NCBI GenBank assembly: GCA_015499985.1 | Contig: JAAAUF010000488.1 | Location: 1 to 31,107, forward strand | Source of the DNA: Haplosporangium gracile | Taxonomy: Eukaryota; Mortierellomycota; Mortierellomycetes; Mortierellales; Mortierellaceae | Reading direction: 5' to 3' | Length of the DNA: 31,107 nucleotides | In this document: positions 1 to 9,905 of the stretch, piece after piece | Layout: every line of letters begins with the position of its first letter | Position numbering within the stretch: position 1 is the stretch's first letter | Program-made: the position numbers and the translations under genes | Notes under the pieces: generated by a model | Database searches by the model: none | What the model was told of the DNA's origin: nothing | The model's input: the letters and a program-made list of their open reading frames with translations, nothing else

Positions 1-85
1 AAAAAAAAAAAGAATCTACATAAAATAAAAAGAAAAACAAGGACATACTTTATAGTTGTATCGCCAAGAGACGCTCGAGTGTGTT

Positions 86-91
86 TTTATT
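86..91 (-). terminator. Candidate polyadenylation signal of the PhoD-like gene
   Basis: AATAAA on the minus strand, about 150 nt beyond the stop codon at 244, with poly-A/T tracts around it. It is suggestive by position only. Confidence 0.35.
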
Positions 92-243
92 TGACAAAAA
101 AGGCAGACAACTCCACCCAAGTTTTTTTTTTTTTTGCTAAATGAACAAATGGTATGAGGGGATATTGATGGTTTGACTAAATACATATTTTTGCTATCAA
201 CAAGGTGCTAAAACAACAGCAACACGCACGCACGCGCCATCGC

Positions 244-2910
244 TTAGTGCTCGCGAACAGGGACCTCCAAGCGATCGACAAGGACAGGGTACTTGCGGGT
301 ACCAGAGTGATCCTCGTTCTCGACACGGATGGTGAACTCAAGTTCGAGACCAGAGAGTTCCCGGACCTCGCACCAGTTACGACGGTTCAACAACATCTTG
401 TGCTCGAGATCCTCACCGGTGATGTCCTGGTTGAAGATCTCGGTCATCTCTTCTGAGGTATGCTCGTTCAAGGGGTAGGTCTTGGCCGACTTGTGGAGGG
501 CGGTGATGACAGCGCCAGGTGGGGGTCCGCTATTCTCATGGGAAGGGGAGAAGATAGTAAGAAGTTGGTAAGTAAATTGGCTCTTACAAAGGCGAAGTGA
601 AATGAAGATATGGTAAGAAAGACGAAGGTGTTCAGCACGACGCAAAGGGAACGATAATATACTTGACGATGGCAGAGGAGACGATCTGGGTCATGTGGTA
701 GGGATCACGGAGACGGTCGGTGGAGTTGGTGCCAAAGAGGCGACCGGCGCCTCCGACATGGACATCACCACCGACGAAGGTGGTACGGACTCCACGCTGG
801 GAAGAGATCGCCTGCAAGAGCTCGACAAACTTTTTCTTCTCCTCGGTGTGAACGTTGCAAGCCCATGAGTCGACCTAAGAGTATAAAGGAAGAAACAGTT
901 AGTGTTGTTAGTCAACTGAAAGATAAAAGCAAGAAACAAAAAAAAAAAAGTCCAAAGATAAACATAAAAAAGAGTACAAAGAGAGCCTAGAACTTACCAA
1001 GTCATCCAGCAACTCGGGTCCGAACTGTCCCAAGACGTTCTCAAAGGCCTTGCACTTTCCAAAGATCTTACCGACGATACCCTGGCGGGAGAGGGCGTCA
1101 CCCATGGCCTCAAGGGAATCCTCGAACAAGGTCAAGGCGGGGTAGACGAGGGGAGTACCCAAGACAATGACCAAGTGCTTGGTGGTAGGCAAGAGGTTGG
1201 AGCGGATCTGCTCATCCAAGAGCTTGTAGGTCTCGTCCGAAAGAATCATCTTCTTGGTGCGCTCAGAGCGGGTATCGGGGAGGACGACCAGGGTGCGCTT
1301 ACCGAAATGGGTAATGCAGTTCCAGCCCTTGCCCGAGGCAGAGGTCGAGAGACCGGCCTGGCGGGTCGTCTGGCGGTTGGCGTGCTGCTGGAAGAGGAGG
1401 TAGAAGCGGGAGGCGGCAGCACCGATACCTATTATGTGTAATGGATGAAGGGGGAGGAGTGGTTACTTGACTTTGTTGCGATAGTGACAGCATGATGAGT
1501 ATGATGTATGTATGTATGTATGTATGTATGTATGTATGCATGGTGTGTGATAATCGATGTTGCGTTTCCGTGTCTTGCTTTTTTTCCATGCTGTATATCT
1601 TTCTCTGGGTGGTGTCTGTCTGTCTGTCCCTTTGTCCATCACACGCAAAAGAAAAAAAAAGAGAGATTGACACGAGCACAATTGGAGCTCGGCAACTTTG
1701 CAGAACATGGGCTCGTGGGCTCGGTCTCGGTTAAAAAAAAAAAATAATAATAATAATAATAATAATTGCAAAGAATAATACACAGAAACGAGGGCCGAGA
1801 GCGCGCGACCAAAATTCCATTTCCTCGGAAATCCAGGGGGCGGAAGCAACAAAAAAGGGAACAGGGAAAAGAAGGAGAGAGAAACCAACAAACGTGCGAA
1901 AAAAGCGTCGGTTATTGGAAGTAACAGTGAAAGAAGTGAAAGCGTAACATACCCTGCATGACATCGCAAAGCTGGTACTTGGGAGGGTAAGAGCCGTATC
2001 CGTCCAAGATATCGTGATCATCCCAGGAGTTGACGGAGGGAATCAAAGACAGGGCCTGAGAGTAGGTGCCGGTGGTGAAGTGCTGGACGTAGTGGTCAAA
2101 GTAGTACTTCTCAACAGCATAACGCTTCTGTGCGTCAAACTCAGTGGTGGCCCTTTCTTCTTCGTCCTTGGCCAACCACTCGACCATCTCGGGAGTGGCG
2201 AGAACATCGTCGTTGTAAATCTGGTCTCCTCCTCCGATCATGGTGTGGAAGGGCTTGGCGTCGTGAGCAGTCAGGAGATCGTCCCAGAGAGGATTGGCAC
2301 CGTGGAAGTTGGTCTCGGGGTCCTCAACATCCGAAGTGAAGCCGTTGCAGGAGTAGAAGGCCCAGTTGTGGGCCTCGTCCAAGGCGGGAATGAAGAAGTT
2401 CCAGGTCTGGGGGGTATTGGTACGGTGCCCGTGCTCGGTCTCGAACCAGTAGGTGATGTTCTTCTCACGGTGGTTCAAGAGAGTCAACTGAATATCGTAG
2501 CGGTAAAAGTGGTTGCCCTCCCAAGTGTCGAGGAGACGGCCACGGGAGTAACCAACCTCGCGCTTGGTGGGGTCACGGATGACCAGACGAGGGGGGTCGC
2601 GACGGTCGGTGACAATCAAGACCGAACCAACCCAGCGACGCTGCCCAACGTTGATATCCTGGTAACGAAGAATGGGACCAGCCTTGAACTGGGTAGAGGG
2701 CTTGATGTTGGCGTACTCTTGCTTGGCGGCCTCAATGGCAGCATCCTCGACCTCCTCCTGCTGTTCAAGGAGGGTGTTGGGACCATCGTCCTCGTCATCC
2801 TTGCGGCCGTGGACATCGGGGTTCTGGGCGTGCTGGTCGTGGTCCTCGCCGGTAACGAGATCTTGGACGCGGTGAGTAATGTTAGAAACGAAGTTACTGA
2901 TGGAATCCAT
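244..2910 (-). CDS. PhoD-like metallophosphatase (fungal PhoD-related family), 4 exons, 628 aa
   Basis: Exons on the minus strand are 2910-1953, 1428-998, 874-663 and 529-244, joined at GTATGT, GTAAGT and GTATAT donors; the sum is 629 codons including TAA. The start is the first ATG of the open frame. Metal-site motifs of the PhoD/metallophosphoesterase fold are visible in order: GGGDQIYND near residue 225, SWDDHDILDGYG near 297 and GGDVHVGG near 499. The first 70 residues are acidic and low-complexity (DDEDDGPNT) and show no signal peptide, so a cytosolic or membrane-peripheral phosphatase is more likely than a secreted one. The exact substrate is unknown; family members are phosphodiesterases or phosphatases. 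The first intron is unusually long (524 nt) and carries two microsatellites. The 5' flank is C/T-rich in the sense direction. The gene is divergent from everything to its right, with no operon-like partner. Confidence 0.9.
1507..1538. repeat. (TATG)8 microsatellite in PhoD-like intron 1
   Basis: Eight perfect TATG units, followed by CATG. They lie inside the 524-nt first intron (1429-1952) of the PhoD-like gene. Confidence 0.95.
1743..1766. repeat. (AAT)8 microsatellite in PhoD-like intron 1
   Basis: Eight perfect AAT units directly after a short A run, in the same intron as the TATG repeat. The two simple repeats account for part of the unusual length of this intron. Confidence 0.95.
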
Positions 2911-5290
2911 TTGAGTATATGTGTGTGAGCGAGTGAGATTTGGTGTAAAGGGAAAGGGGAGTAAGGAGGAGGAAAGGGTATCGAGTGGAGGGTGAAGAAG
3001 AAAAGAGAAGAGAAGAGAAAAGAAAAGATAAAAAAAACCGGGTCTAACAAAGTTGCGCGGGATTGAGAGCAACGACCACCATCACATCAGCAGAGAGGGA
3101 GGAGGAGAAAAAGAAAACTCTCTTTCTCTCTCTCTCATATGTTTACGACTTGCTATGATTCTCATCTCATTGCGCCTGTTGGATGTTTGGAGTGAAAAAG
3201 AGAAACAGCAAAGCGGCCATATGCATTGCTAACTATGAGGCTGTACAATTGTTATTTCTATTGCTATTCATTCATGTTTATCATGTCATTCTCATTGACA
3301 TTGCTGTGATTTTAGTCTCCTGTTCTCACCCTTCGTCTTCTTTTTTTCTTTTACCCTTGAAAAAACGACCAAGTGTGCTCCTGTAGAGAAATGTAACGGA
3401 AAAATAAAAGCAACGACAACGGAGAAGGGGTTATTAGAAGCACAAAGTTCAGTAGCAACATCCATCATCTCCTCGTTTGTTTTCTTGTCCATTAACAAAA
3501 GAAAAAGAAAAAAGAAGAGAGTCGGCTGAGGGTTTGGACCATGGCCATCAGGGAACTGGGCCTTCCCCAGGGTTACCGCCCATAATTGTACCAACGCATA
3601 CACATGTAAAAAAATAAAAATAAAATAAATTACCGGCCTTCGGATATCTCGATTCTAAACTCGGACACTTTTTTCCACCCACCCTTTCGTTCTCCCTTTT
3701 TCTCCCTTGCTTCTAGCTGCTCTTTTGAAACAAGCGACCTTTGGGCTTTCGGGTTTTCTCGACTTGCTATTCCTTAACTCCTTTTTTTTTATTTGTAGCA
3801 TGGATTGAGATGGAAAAATAAATGTCATGTTTTGAGGACATTGGTACTCAGGGTGAGTTCATAGCGATTTCAAGTGTGAAATAAAGGGCACTGTGTGATT
3901 CCCTCACTGTCATCATATGCTATTTTATTTCATTTTCTGTTGTTTTCTCCGTGCTATGTTGCTTATGGAACCATGGGTGTGCCGGTAGGACAAACAAAGA
4001 GAAAGAAGGCAGATGGACAAACAAGACAGTGCGAGGCAAGGCGGGCTGCTGTTTCAATACGCCCTTTTCCCTTTTCCCCAATTCCCATTTCCCATTTCCC
4101 ATTTTCGACTAAAGTCGGTTTCTAGCCCTCCAATAACTCAATCGCTTGAATTGCTTGCGTACCTAAGCCTGGACTTGAACCATCTCGACTGAGTGTGAAC
4201 TTCGTTATCAATTGAAAATGTACACATACTTTTCTTCTACTACCACTCCTTCTCACGGTAGTACCTGGCTTGTCTGTTGCAACAGGAACGGTGTCAGTTC
4301 AATATGTTGGAATGTTGCCTCCCTTGGCTCTTTTCATTGGATACTGATCAACGACTGAATGTATTGAAACTGGCCCCGGGAACCGTGGCATCGATGGAAC
4401 TTGGGAGGACCAATGGGTACCCGCTCATGGTATCCTTTTGCAGTTGTTCCCCTTTTCCTTGTTTCTCGCATCTTCCATCTCACCATTCTCGTTCATGTGT
4501 GAGTCGAGCGTGAGAGAGTTTTGCTTTGCTCGCATTGACCTGAAGCAAAAGGCTGAGGGAATCGCGCATAAGCAAACATACGGAAAGCAAATAGAGTCAA
4601 AAAAAAAAAAAGGCGTGGCCCTTGTTCGTTGTTCGCAACATCGTGTCTGGAGTGCTTTAGTGCAAGCGAATGTTTGTTTGCTTGTTTTCTGCTAACGCTC
4701 TGTTCGCTTCGGTGTTTTTTGTTCAGTTCCCCGAGGAGAACAAGAAGGAGAACGGGAATCTATTTTGACCACCAGACCACTCAGACTGGACCAGGCCAAC
4801 CAATCAACCAACCAACGTATGCAAAGTGTCCAACGGCAAGGAGAAAGCAAAAGGAAAGAGAAGAGAGAGATTCATGCAATTTGGACAAGATCTTAAGGCT
4901 CCTTGCTCGCGCCTTGATTGGCACAAGGAAACAAGGAGGTCTCAGCTAGACTGATGCCCTTGTGTGTCCTTGCGTGTCCTTGCATGTGTACTATTCTTGC
5001 ATCGGTAAGGAACTTCTTTTTATCTTACGGAGATTTTTCAGCAAGCACTTTTTGTATTTTGAAAAGCAAACCATGGTAGCGTGCTTCGGCTCTTTTTCTT
5101 GTTTTTTGTTCTCACACCAGAAAAATAAAACCACGCAATTCAACAACTGACCACTCGGACTCGGCATCAGCAACATCTACAAAGTGGACCTCGAAACAAA
5201 CCTAGATGCAAGATGCAACAGTCTGGACAGCCTTCAACATGGCATTGGTTTGAAGTAGCACATGTATTTCCTATCACGAACTATTCCTCA
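2911..5290. other. Gene-poor intergenic stretch
   Basis: From 2911 to about 3140 the minus strand is C/T-rich and probably forms the leader and promoter of the PhoD-like gene. From there to about 5290 I see only short open frames with no domain, no codon-usage signal and no splice-consistent extension. Short direct repeats of CCCATTT occur near 4085. No RNA gene is supported. Confidence 0.6.
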
Positions 5291-5302
5291 CGAGTCTCAA
5301 AT

Positions 5303-5356
5303 CAGGAACAGGAACAGGAACAGGAACAGGAACAGGAACAGGAACAGGAACAGGAA
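5303..5356. repeat. (CAGGAA)9 hexanucleotide repeat
   Basis: Nine perfect CAGGAA units. In one plus frame they read as Glu-Gln repeats and in another as Arg-Asn repeats, but neither frame extends into a recognisable protein, so I treat this as a simple repeat in decayed sequence rather than coding DNA. Confidence 0.95.
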
Positions 5357-5378
5357 GCAACAACATCAATACCATACC

Positions 5379-5870
5379 ATGGCAATATCACGTCAATCTT
5401 TCGCAGCAATTCTGAAAGATGAAAGCTTCGCCGCCACCACAAGAATCAACAACTGTAGCCTCGGCCCATCAGTGCTATTGCGACAACCATAAGAGTGGCT
5501 CGACAAACCCCCATTTCCCATTGTCCACCAGCAGCCAACCCCTCCTTCGTTGAGTTGTCAAAAATTACAAGCGGAAAATTCGAAGATGCGGATTTGGATA
5601 TCGCCACCGCGAGGATCACGGTTGCACTTTATCACTCTGGCCATCCTCGAGACCTGTTCGATAATGCAAAGTGTGTAGCAAGACTAGAACCTGTTCTCAA
5701 ATCGAGGATGGACGAGGTCAAGAATTTTAGAAAGGTGAAAATCGACTGAGTGGGTGATGGTAACGGTTCAGGACTTTGTATCATAGTGGTGAGCGAGGCG
5801 CCCTCCAACAAAGAACCCTCAATGCACCAATTTGGCAAAATGCTATTACAGATATTACCTGTCCGAATAA
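5379..5870 (+). pseudogene. Possible decayed coding fragment, unknown family
   Basis: The frame at 5495-5749 reads as a plausible soluble helical protein piece (for example DLDIATARITVALYHSGHP and KSRMDEVKNFRKVKID) and ends in TGA. The same frame continues past the TGA with a further protein-like stretch (VGDGNGSGLCIIVVSE) to about 5860. A second short open frame from an ATG at 5379 precedes it in a different phase. There is no start context, no splice join and no family I recognise. It sits just beyond the broken 3' end of the Stealth relic on the other strand. It could be an unrelated relic or chance; confidence is low. Confidence 0.3.
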
Positions 5871-5963
5871 ATTATGGGTTTATTTTTTTTCTCAATTCTC
5901 TAAGAAAAAATGTGTCCACAACTGCGCCTAACGAAAACCATGCCCCCCTAGGGTGCTCTTGTG

Positions 5964-7333
5964 CTTGAAGATAGCCGAATGATGGACTACATCGATCCAG
6001 CCACGACGGCACTTGTCCTGTCTCTTCGCCAGGTTCGACTCTTTTGGGAATGAATGGTCGTATCGGCGCGTCGGAATCGACGACAGTAAAAGTATCTACC
6101 TTACGCGTCTTTTCGGCCCTTTCATCCTCCTCGTTCTCCTCTTCCTCTTGATTCTGGCCCTTGTACTCCGCTTCTTTATCGCCAACGCTAGCATGCTCAA
6201 CATCGGCCGCCTTCTCCTCTGCTAACTCCGCGTTCGTCCCGTCGTTCTCCTTCCATTTGTTCCTCCACCACTTCATCACCTTTCTGCATAGTCTGCCAAA
6301 GACTCTCCTCGATCAAGTCGGCTGAGACAACATGGATCTTGCGCACAACCTCGTTCCCAAACATAAACGTCGACCGAATAGAGTGCAAAAGCTCATTGTT
6401 GTCCCTAAACCGATGTACCATTTTGTCCTCTACTTTGTTGTCATTGCCTTTGCTGTTGTTGTTGGGTTTAGAGTATTGGTGGGTAATGGTGGCGTTGTTG
6501 AAGTTGGAGTTGATTCGGCGGGCTAGTTCCTGTTGGACATAAAAGTATTTGCTGTAAGCCCATTCTAGATCAGAGCCGTTGACCTATCCGTAGACGAGAT
6601 CGAGTTCTGCCGGTCGTGGTAGTCGTCGTCGAGAAAGGCTTCCTAAAGGAGGGATTGATGGTGTTTCTATGTCTAACTGTGCTGAATTTGGGAGCTCTTG
6701 ATTGTTGTTGTTGCTGTCTGTGTTTGTTCCAGTATCAATGATGACGGCGTCGGTGGGGTTAGACCATAGTGCAGAAGGATGAAGTATCCTACTGACAACC
6801 CAGTTCGTGAACCAATCAGGCATGTCTCGACGGCGCCGGATTTCTTCAGAGTAGTAGGTCGGATCCTCCTCCCCATCGTCCAGTTCTCGGTCATGAACAT
6901 CGCAGTTGCTGTTATAATTGCTGTCTTTCCTGTCCGAACAGCCGTCTCGTCCGCATCGTCCGTCTCATCTGCCGCGTTAAAGTCGTCGGTATAATATTCC
7001 TCATCCTCGCCCTTGATGTTGTCGGCATCAAAGTCTTCTTGAGTCTCACCACCTGGTAGAATACCTTATCAGCGGTGTTGGATATGGATCGTGAAAGACG
7101 GTGGTCAGTCCTACTCGCAACCGAGCACAGCCTTTCACGTCCTTGTTCGCCCCTTCGCTCTGCTCCAGAATCCGAGGCAGTGACGGACACCGATGATTGC
7201 CATTACTGCTGCTGTTGGTTGCAGAGATATGTGACAAGGGTGAACTCTGGCTGAGAAAGAGCCATTGCGTGATCAAGGCCGCTGCGGTGACCAGGATACA
7301 GATCCGTCGAGCGTATCAGCGGACGATAGACAT
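5964..7333 (-). pseudogene. Stealth-family sugar phosphotransferase pseudogene (CR1, CR2, start of CR3)
   Basis: Read on the minus strand. An ATG at 7333 is followed by a basic and then hydrophobic stretch (RRICILVTAAALITQWLF), which is a type II signal anchor, interrupted by TGA at 7318-7316. An acidic stem follows. Stealth CR1 then reads LDLVYG-stop-VNGSDLEW, where the family has DxVYTWVNGSDPEW; the TAG at 6586-6584 stands where the invariant Trp (TGG) should be. CR2 reads HRFRDNNELLHSIRS, then VVRKIHVVSADL, then after an acidic Glu-rich insertion GQVPSWLD. The start of CR3, VVHHSAIF (5990-5964), is in another frame. Two other frame changes, at about 7065-6907 and 6280-6215, could be weak introns or frameshifts. 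The rest of CR3 and CR4 are not found. Intact family members transfer sugar-1-phosphate in the Golgi or to surface polysaccharides (GNPTAB, fungal Xpt1). Confidence 0.75.
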
Positions 7334-8820
7334 CGCTCCTTTAATCGTCGTTGTCGGTGTGCGGAATGCTGGTTTGATCGAGAGCGAGTGAAATGGGCTA
7401 TGAAATAACATGGGACGGAAGTAAAGTGAAAAAAAGGAGCGTGGAAAAATAAATCAAAGATCACTTTATCCAGAAAAACGCACTGTCAAGAGGGTGGATG
7501 GGTGGTACGCTCAAGCAAGCTCAAACGCTCTGGCCATGGACTGTGTGCGGCCCTCGAAAGTCGGTTTCTGGATATTGAAATGCTGACACACAAAGACAAG
7601 GCGCCACTTCTTACATTCATATGCTGTATGCTGAAATCAAGGGAGGTTTGAGGTAGGTTGGATGGCTTGATGGTGTAATGCATTGCTCCCTGGCGGGAAA
7701 TAACTGCCACAACTATTGATTTGGCTTGTCAGCAAATGGTCAGTAGTATCTTCATATGCAACAGCGAGGTGCAAGAGATTGGTCGCTGCAGAAAGGAAAC
7801 AAAGAAGTCAAGAAAACATGTTTAATTAAGCATGGGATACCATATGAAAATCTAGAGACATCGCCTGCACAGGCATCGCAACCAAGAGCCATCATATCAT
7901 AGCTAATTACCCATGCAGCCATATCTTTCTCTCTTCTCTCTTTTTTTTTGTTTGTTAGACTAAAGATGATTTATGGATACATGGTTATTACGAAAGAAAT
8001 AATTCGCTGGTCCTCATTGTTCCTTTGAGAGCTTGCAACTCCGTGTTTTTTTCACCTTTTCGTCTTCATTTTTGTAGTTGGTAGTCGTCATCGTATGCAA
8101 GATCGATCATCTCCTGAATTTCCTTAGCTTTTCCTTGTACCCAATCGAGGACGGGCTGGGTACATTATGAGGAAAGTGGATCCTATCTTGTCCTGAGCGC
8201 AAAGAAAAAAAAATAGAAAAAGGCTGAGCCATGGAGGCGCCACAAGAACAAAAAAAAAGCTAACCTGGCACCTTTTTTGTCGCATCGATAACGAAGGCGA
8301 TGACGAGGAGGGTTGATTCCATTCTGCTCTCTTTTTTTTTTTCTTGTTCATGGGAACCATTCTTTTTCTTTCCTTCGGGGAAATCATGCTATTCGCTCGA
8401 GGAACTTAAAAAGCGAAGGCAAGAAAATTGACGAAGAGTGGAGGACAACAAAATTTTAGTGCAGTCAGTGAAAAGTGAGAAAATCGCTCCGCTCGGACTT
8501 TCTTTTGTGTGAATATCCTTCAAATAAGGATGAATGAAGATCAGTTTGCACAGAACAAAAAAGAAAAGCACAGAACAAGAAAGAAAGCACAGGACGTCTG
8601 GATTCCAATACCGGACTGGCACTACACCCCATCACTCTTTTCTGTCTTTTGAGCCTCGCTCTCTCCTGTTGTATCCCAGATGAGATCGGACAATCCACTG
8701 TGCTTTTGTAGTCCGACAGATTGGATGCGTCATTCAGCAGAAAAAAGAATAATGTATAAGAAGCACCCATCCTTCTTCCTTTTCGTTTCCTTACTTTGTC
8801 TCTTTCTTTTTCATTGTATT
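7334..8820. other. Intergenic, no feature seen
   Basis: AT-richer sequence with scattered homopolymer runs. Open frames are short and without domain or splice support on either strand. Upstream parts of the Stealth relic's promoter would lie at the left end. Confidence 0.5.
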
Positions 8821-8837
8821 TTGCCACCAAATAGTAG

Positions 8838-8850
8838 TATATACTATATA
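8838..8850 (+). promoter_or_regulatory. TATA-like element upstream of the Whi3-like leader
   Basis: The sequence TATATACTATATA lies just 5' of the region where the plus strand turns strongly C/T-rich. It is a candidate core promoter by composition and position only; the transcription start is not visible in sequence. Confidence 0.3.
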
Positions 8851-9159
8851 GACTTTTTTCTGTGTTTTCTTGATCAGCATTGTTACTGATAGTCTTCTGC
8901 CACCAACTTCATTAACCAGTAGCCATTCCATTGGATCATATATCTCATATCCTCATCTCCTATCACTCAGTCATCGTCATACCTTTCTTGTGTTTCCATA
9001 CAACCGACCCAACATTATAATTTTACAAAATATTTCCTCCGTGCGCGCCTTTTCTTTCTTTTTTTTCCCTTCCACTGATAATAGTCATCGCCATCACCAC
9101 ACTCGAGTACCCGAAAGCCTAATACACAAGAACAACAACAACAGACAGACAGACAGAAA

Positions 9160-9890
9160 AGAGTCCTGTCCTTCTCTCCCTCCCCCACGTCTCCACGCCC
9201 CCACGCCCCTTTGTACCAATCCTATCCTACCCTATCCTAAATCCAATCGACTTTTTCTTCTTCTTCTTCCTCCTTTGGGTCTACTGACCCCCCTCCCCTT
9301 CCCCCAGACAATTTCTTCTGGTGCTTTTCTCTCTCTCTTGTTCTCTTGTTTCAGCCAGACACGACACGCACCCACCACTTTCTTTTTTTCACTCCACTCC
9401 CACTCCTACCCCCACTCGACCTCATCTCCCCTCTCAACTCAACTCTACTCGGTCACCTCACTCCCCCTGCCTCCCGATTCGTTGTGTTTCTGCCTTCTAT
9501 AGTCTTCCCTTCTGTGCTATCAGATATTCCCTGGATTTTCGTTCGTTCATAAATCCATCCATCCATCCCACTCTCTCTTCTTTTTGGCTCTTCTTTACCT
9601 TTCCCTTCTTTTTTCTCTCTCCCCTTTTCCCTCTCTACCGCCTTTCCCTTTTTCTCTTCCTCTCTTCCTTCTACTTTCTACTTCTTCCTCCTTGTCACCC
9701 TTTCGTCACCACCTTCTCCTCCTTCTCCTCCCTTCCCTCCTTCTCCTCCTTCTACTTTTTATTCACACACTCATATTTCTTATCTCCTCCTCTTCTCTTG
9801 GCCGTTCTCCCACTCTCTGTCGGCTGTTATTCATCTCCACCGCCCTACCTCCCTCCCTTCTCCGCTGTTGACAAACAATCAACAATAGAA
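9160..9890 (+). promoter_or_regulatory. Long pyrimidine-rich leader of the Whi3-like gene
   Basis: About 730 bases of almost continuous C/T on the plus strand (runs such as CTCCTTCTCC and TTCCCTCTC) end a few bases before the start codon of the RRM gene. Shorter C/T-rich leaders precede other genes here (about 14190-14330, 20330-20600, 28510-28830, and 2911-3140 on the minus strand), so the feature is general but extreme at this gene. It could be promoter DNA, transcribed 5' UTR or both. Confidence 0.5.
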
Positions 9891-9905
9891 AAACTGTAAC
9901 CGACC

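Noticed and set aside
2014..2928. 304-codon open frame antisense to exon 1 of the PhoD-like gene
   Set aside because: It is a mirror of strong codon bias on the coding strand, has Val/Gly-rich composition and no domain, while the opposite strand carries the phosphatase motifs and splice sites.
2911..3072. N-terminal hydrophobic extension of the PhoD-like protein
   Set aside because: The frame is open upstream of 2910 but has no ATG; it is the translation of a C/T-rich leader.
4160..4185. T-arm-like sequence (GGTTCAAGTCC on the minus strand) suggesting a tRNA
   Set aside because: The T stem does not pair over five bases and no D arm, anticodon arm or acceptor stem can be built around it.
5213..5492. 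Glu-Gln or Arg-Asn repeat proteins over the hexanucleotide repeat
   Set aside because: Both are trivial translations of (CAGGAA)9 with short unrelated flanks.
6973..7276. A fully intact Stealth gene with weak introns at 7065 and 6280
   Set aside because: Phase-compatible GTATTC...ACAG and GTGATG...TTAG pairs exist and may explain two frame changes, but they cannot remove the two nonsense codons, the PSWLD/VVHHS frame break or the missing CR3-CR4.
8870..9899. Long Ser/Pro/Leu/Phe-rich open frames before the Whi3-like gene
   Set aside because: They follow directly from C/T-only sequence, which lacks stop codons in the sense direction; composition is extreme and there is no domain.
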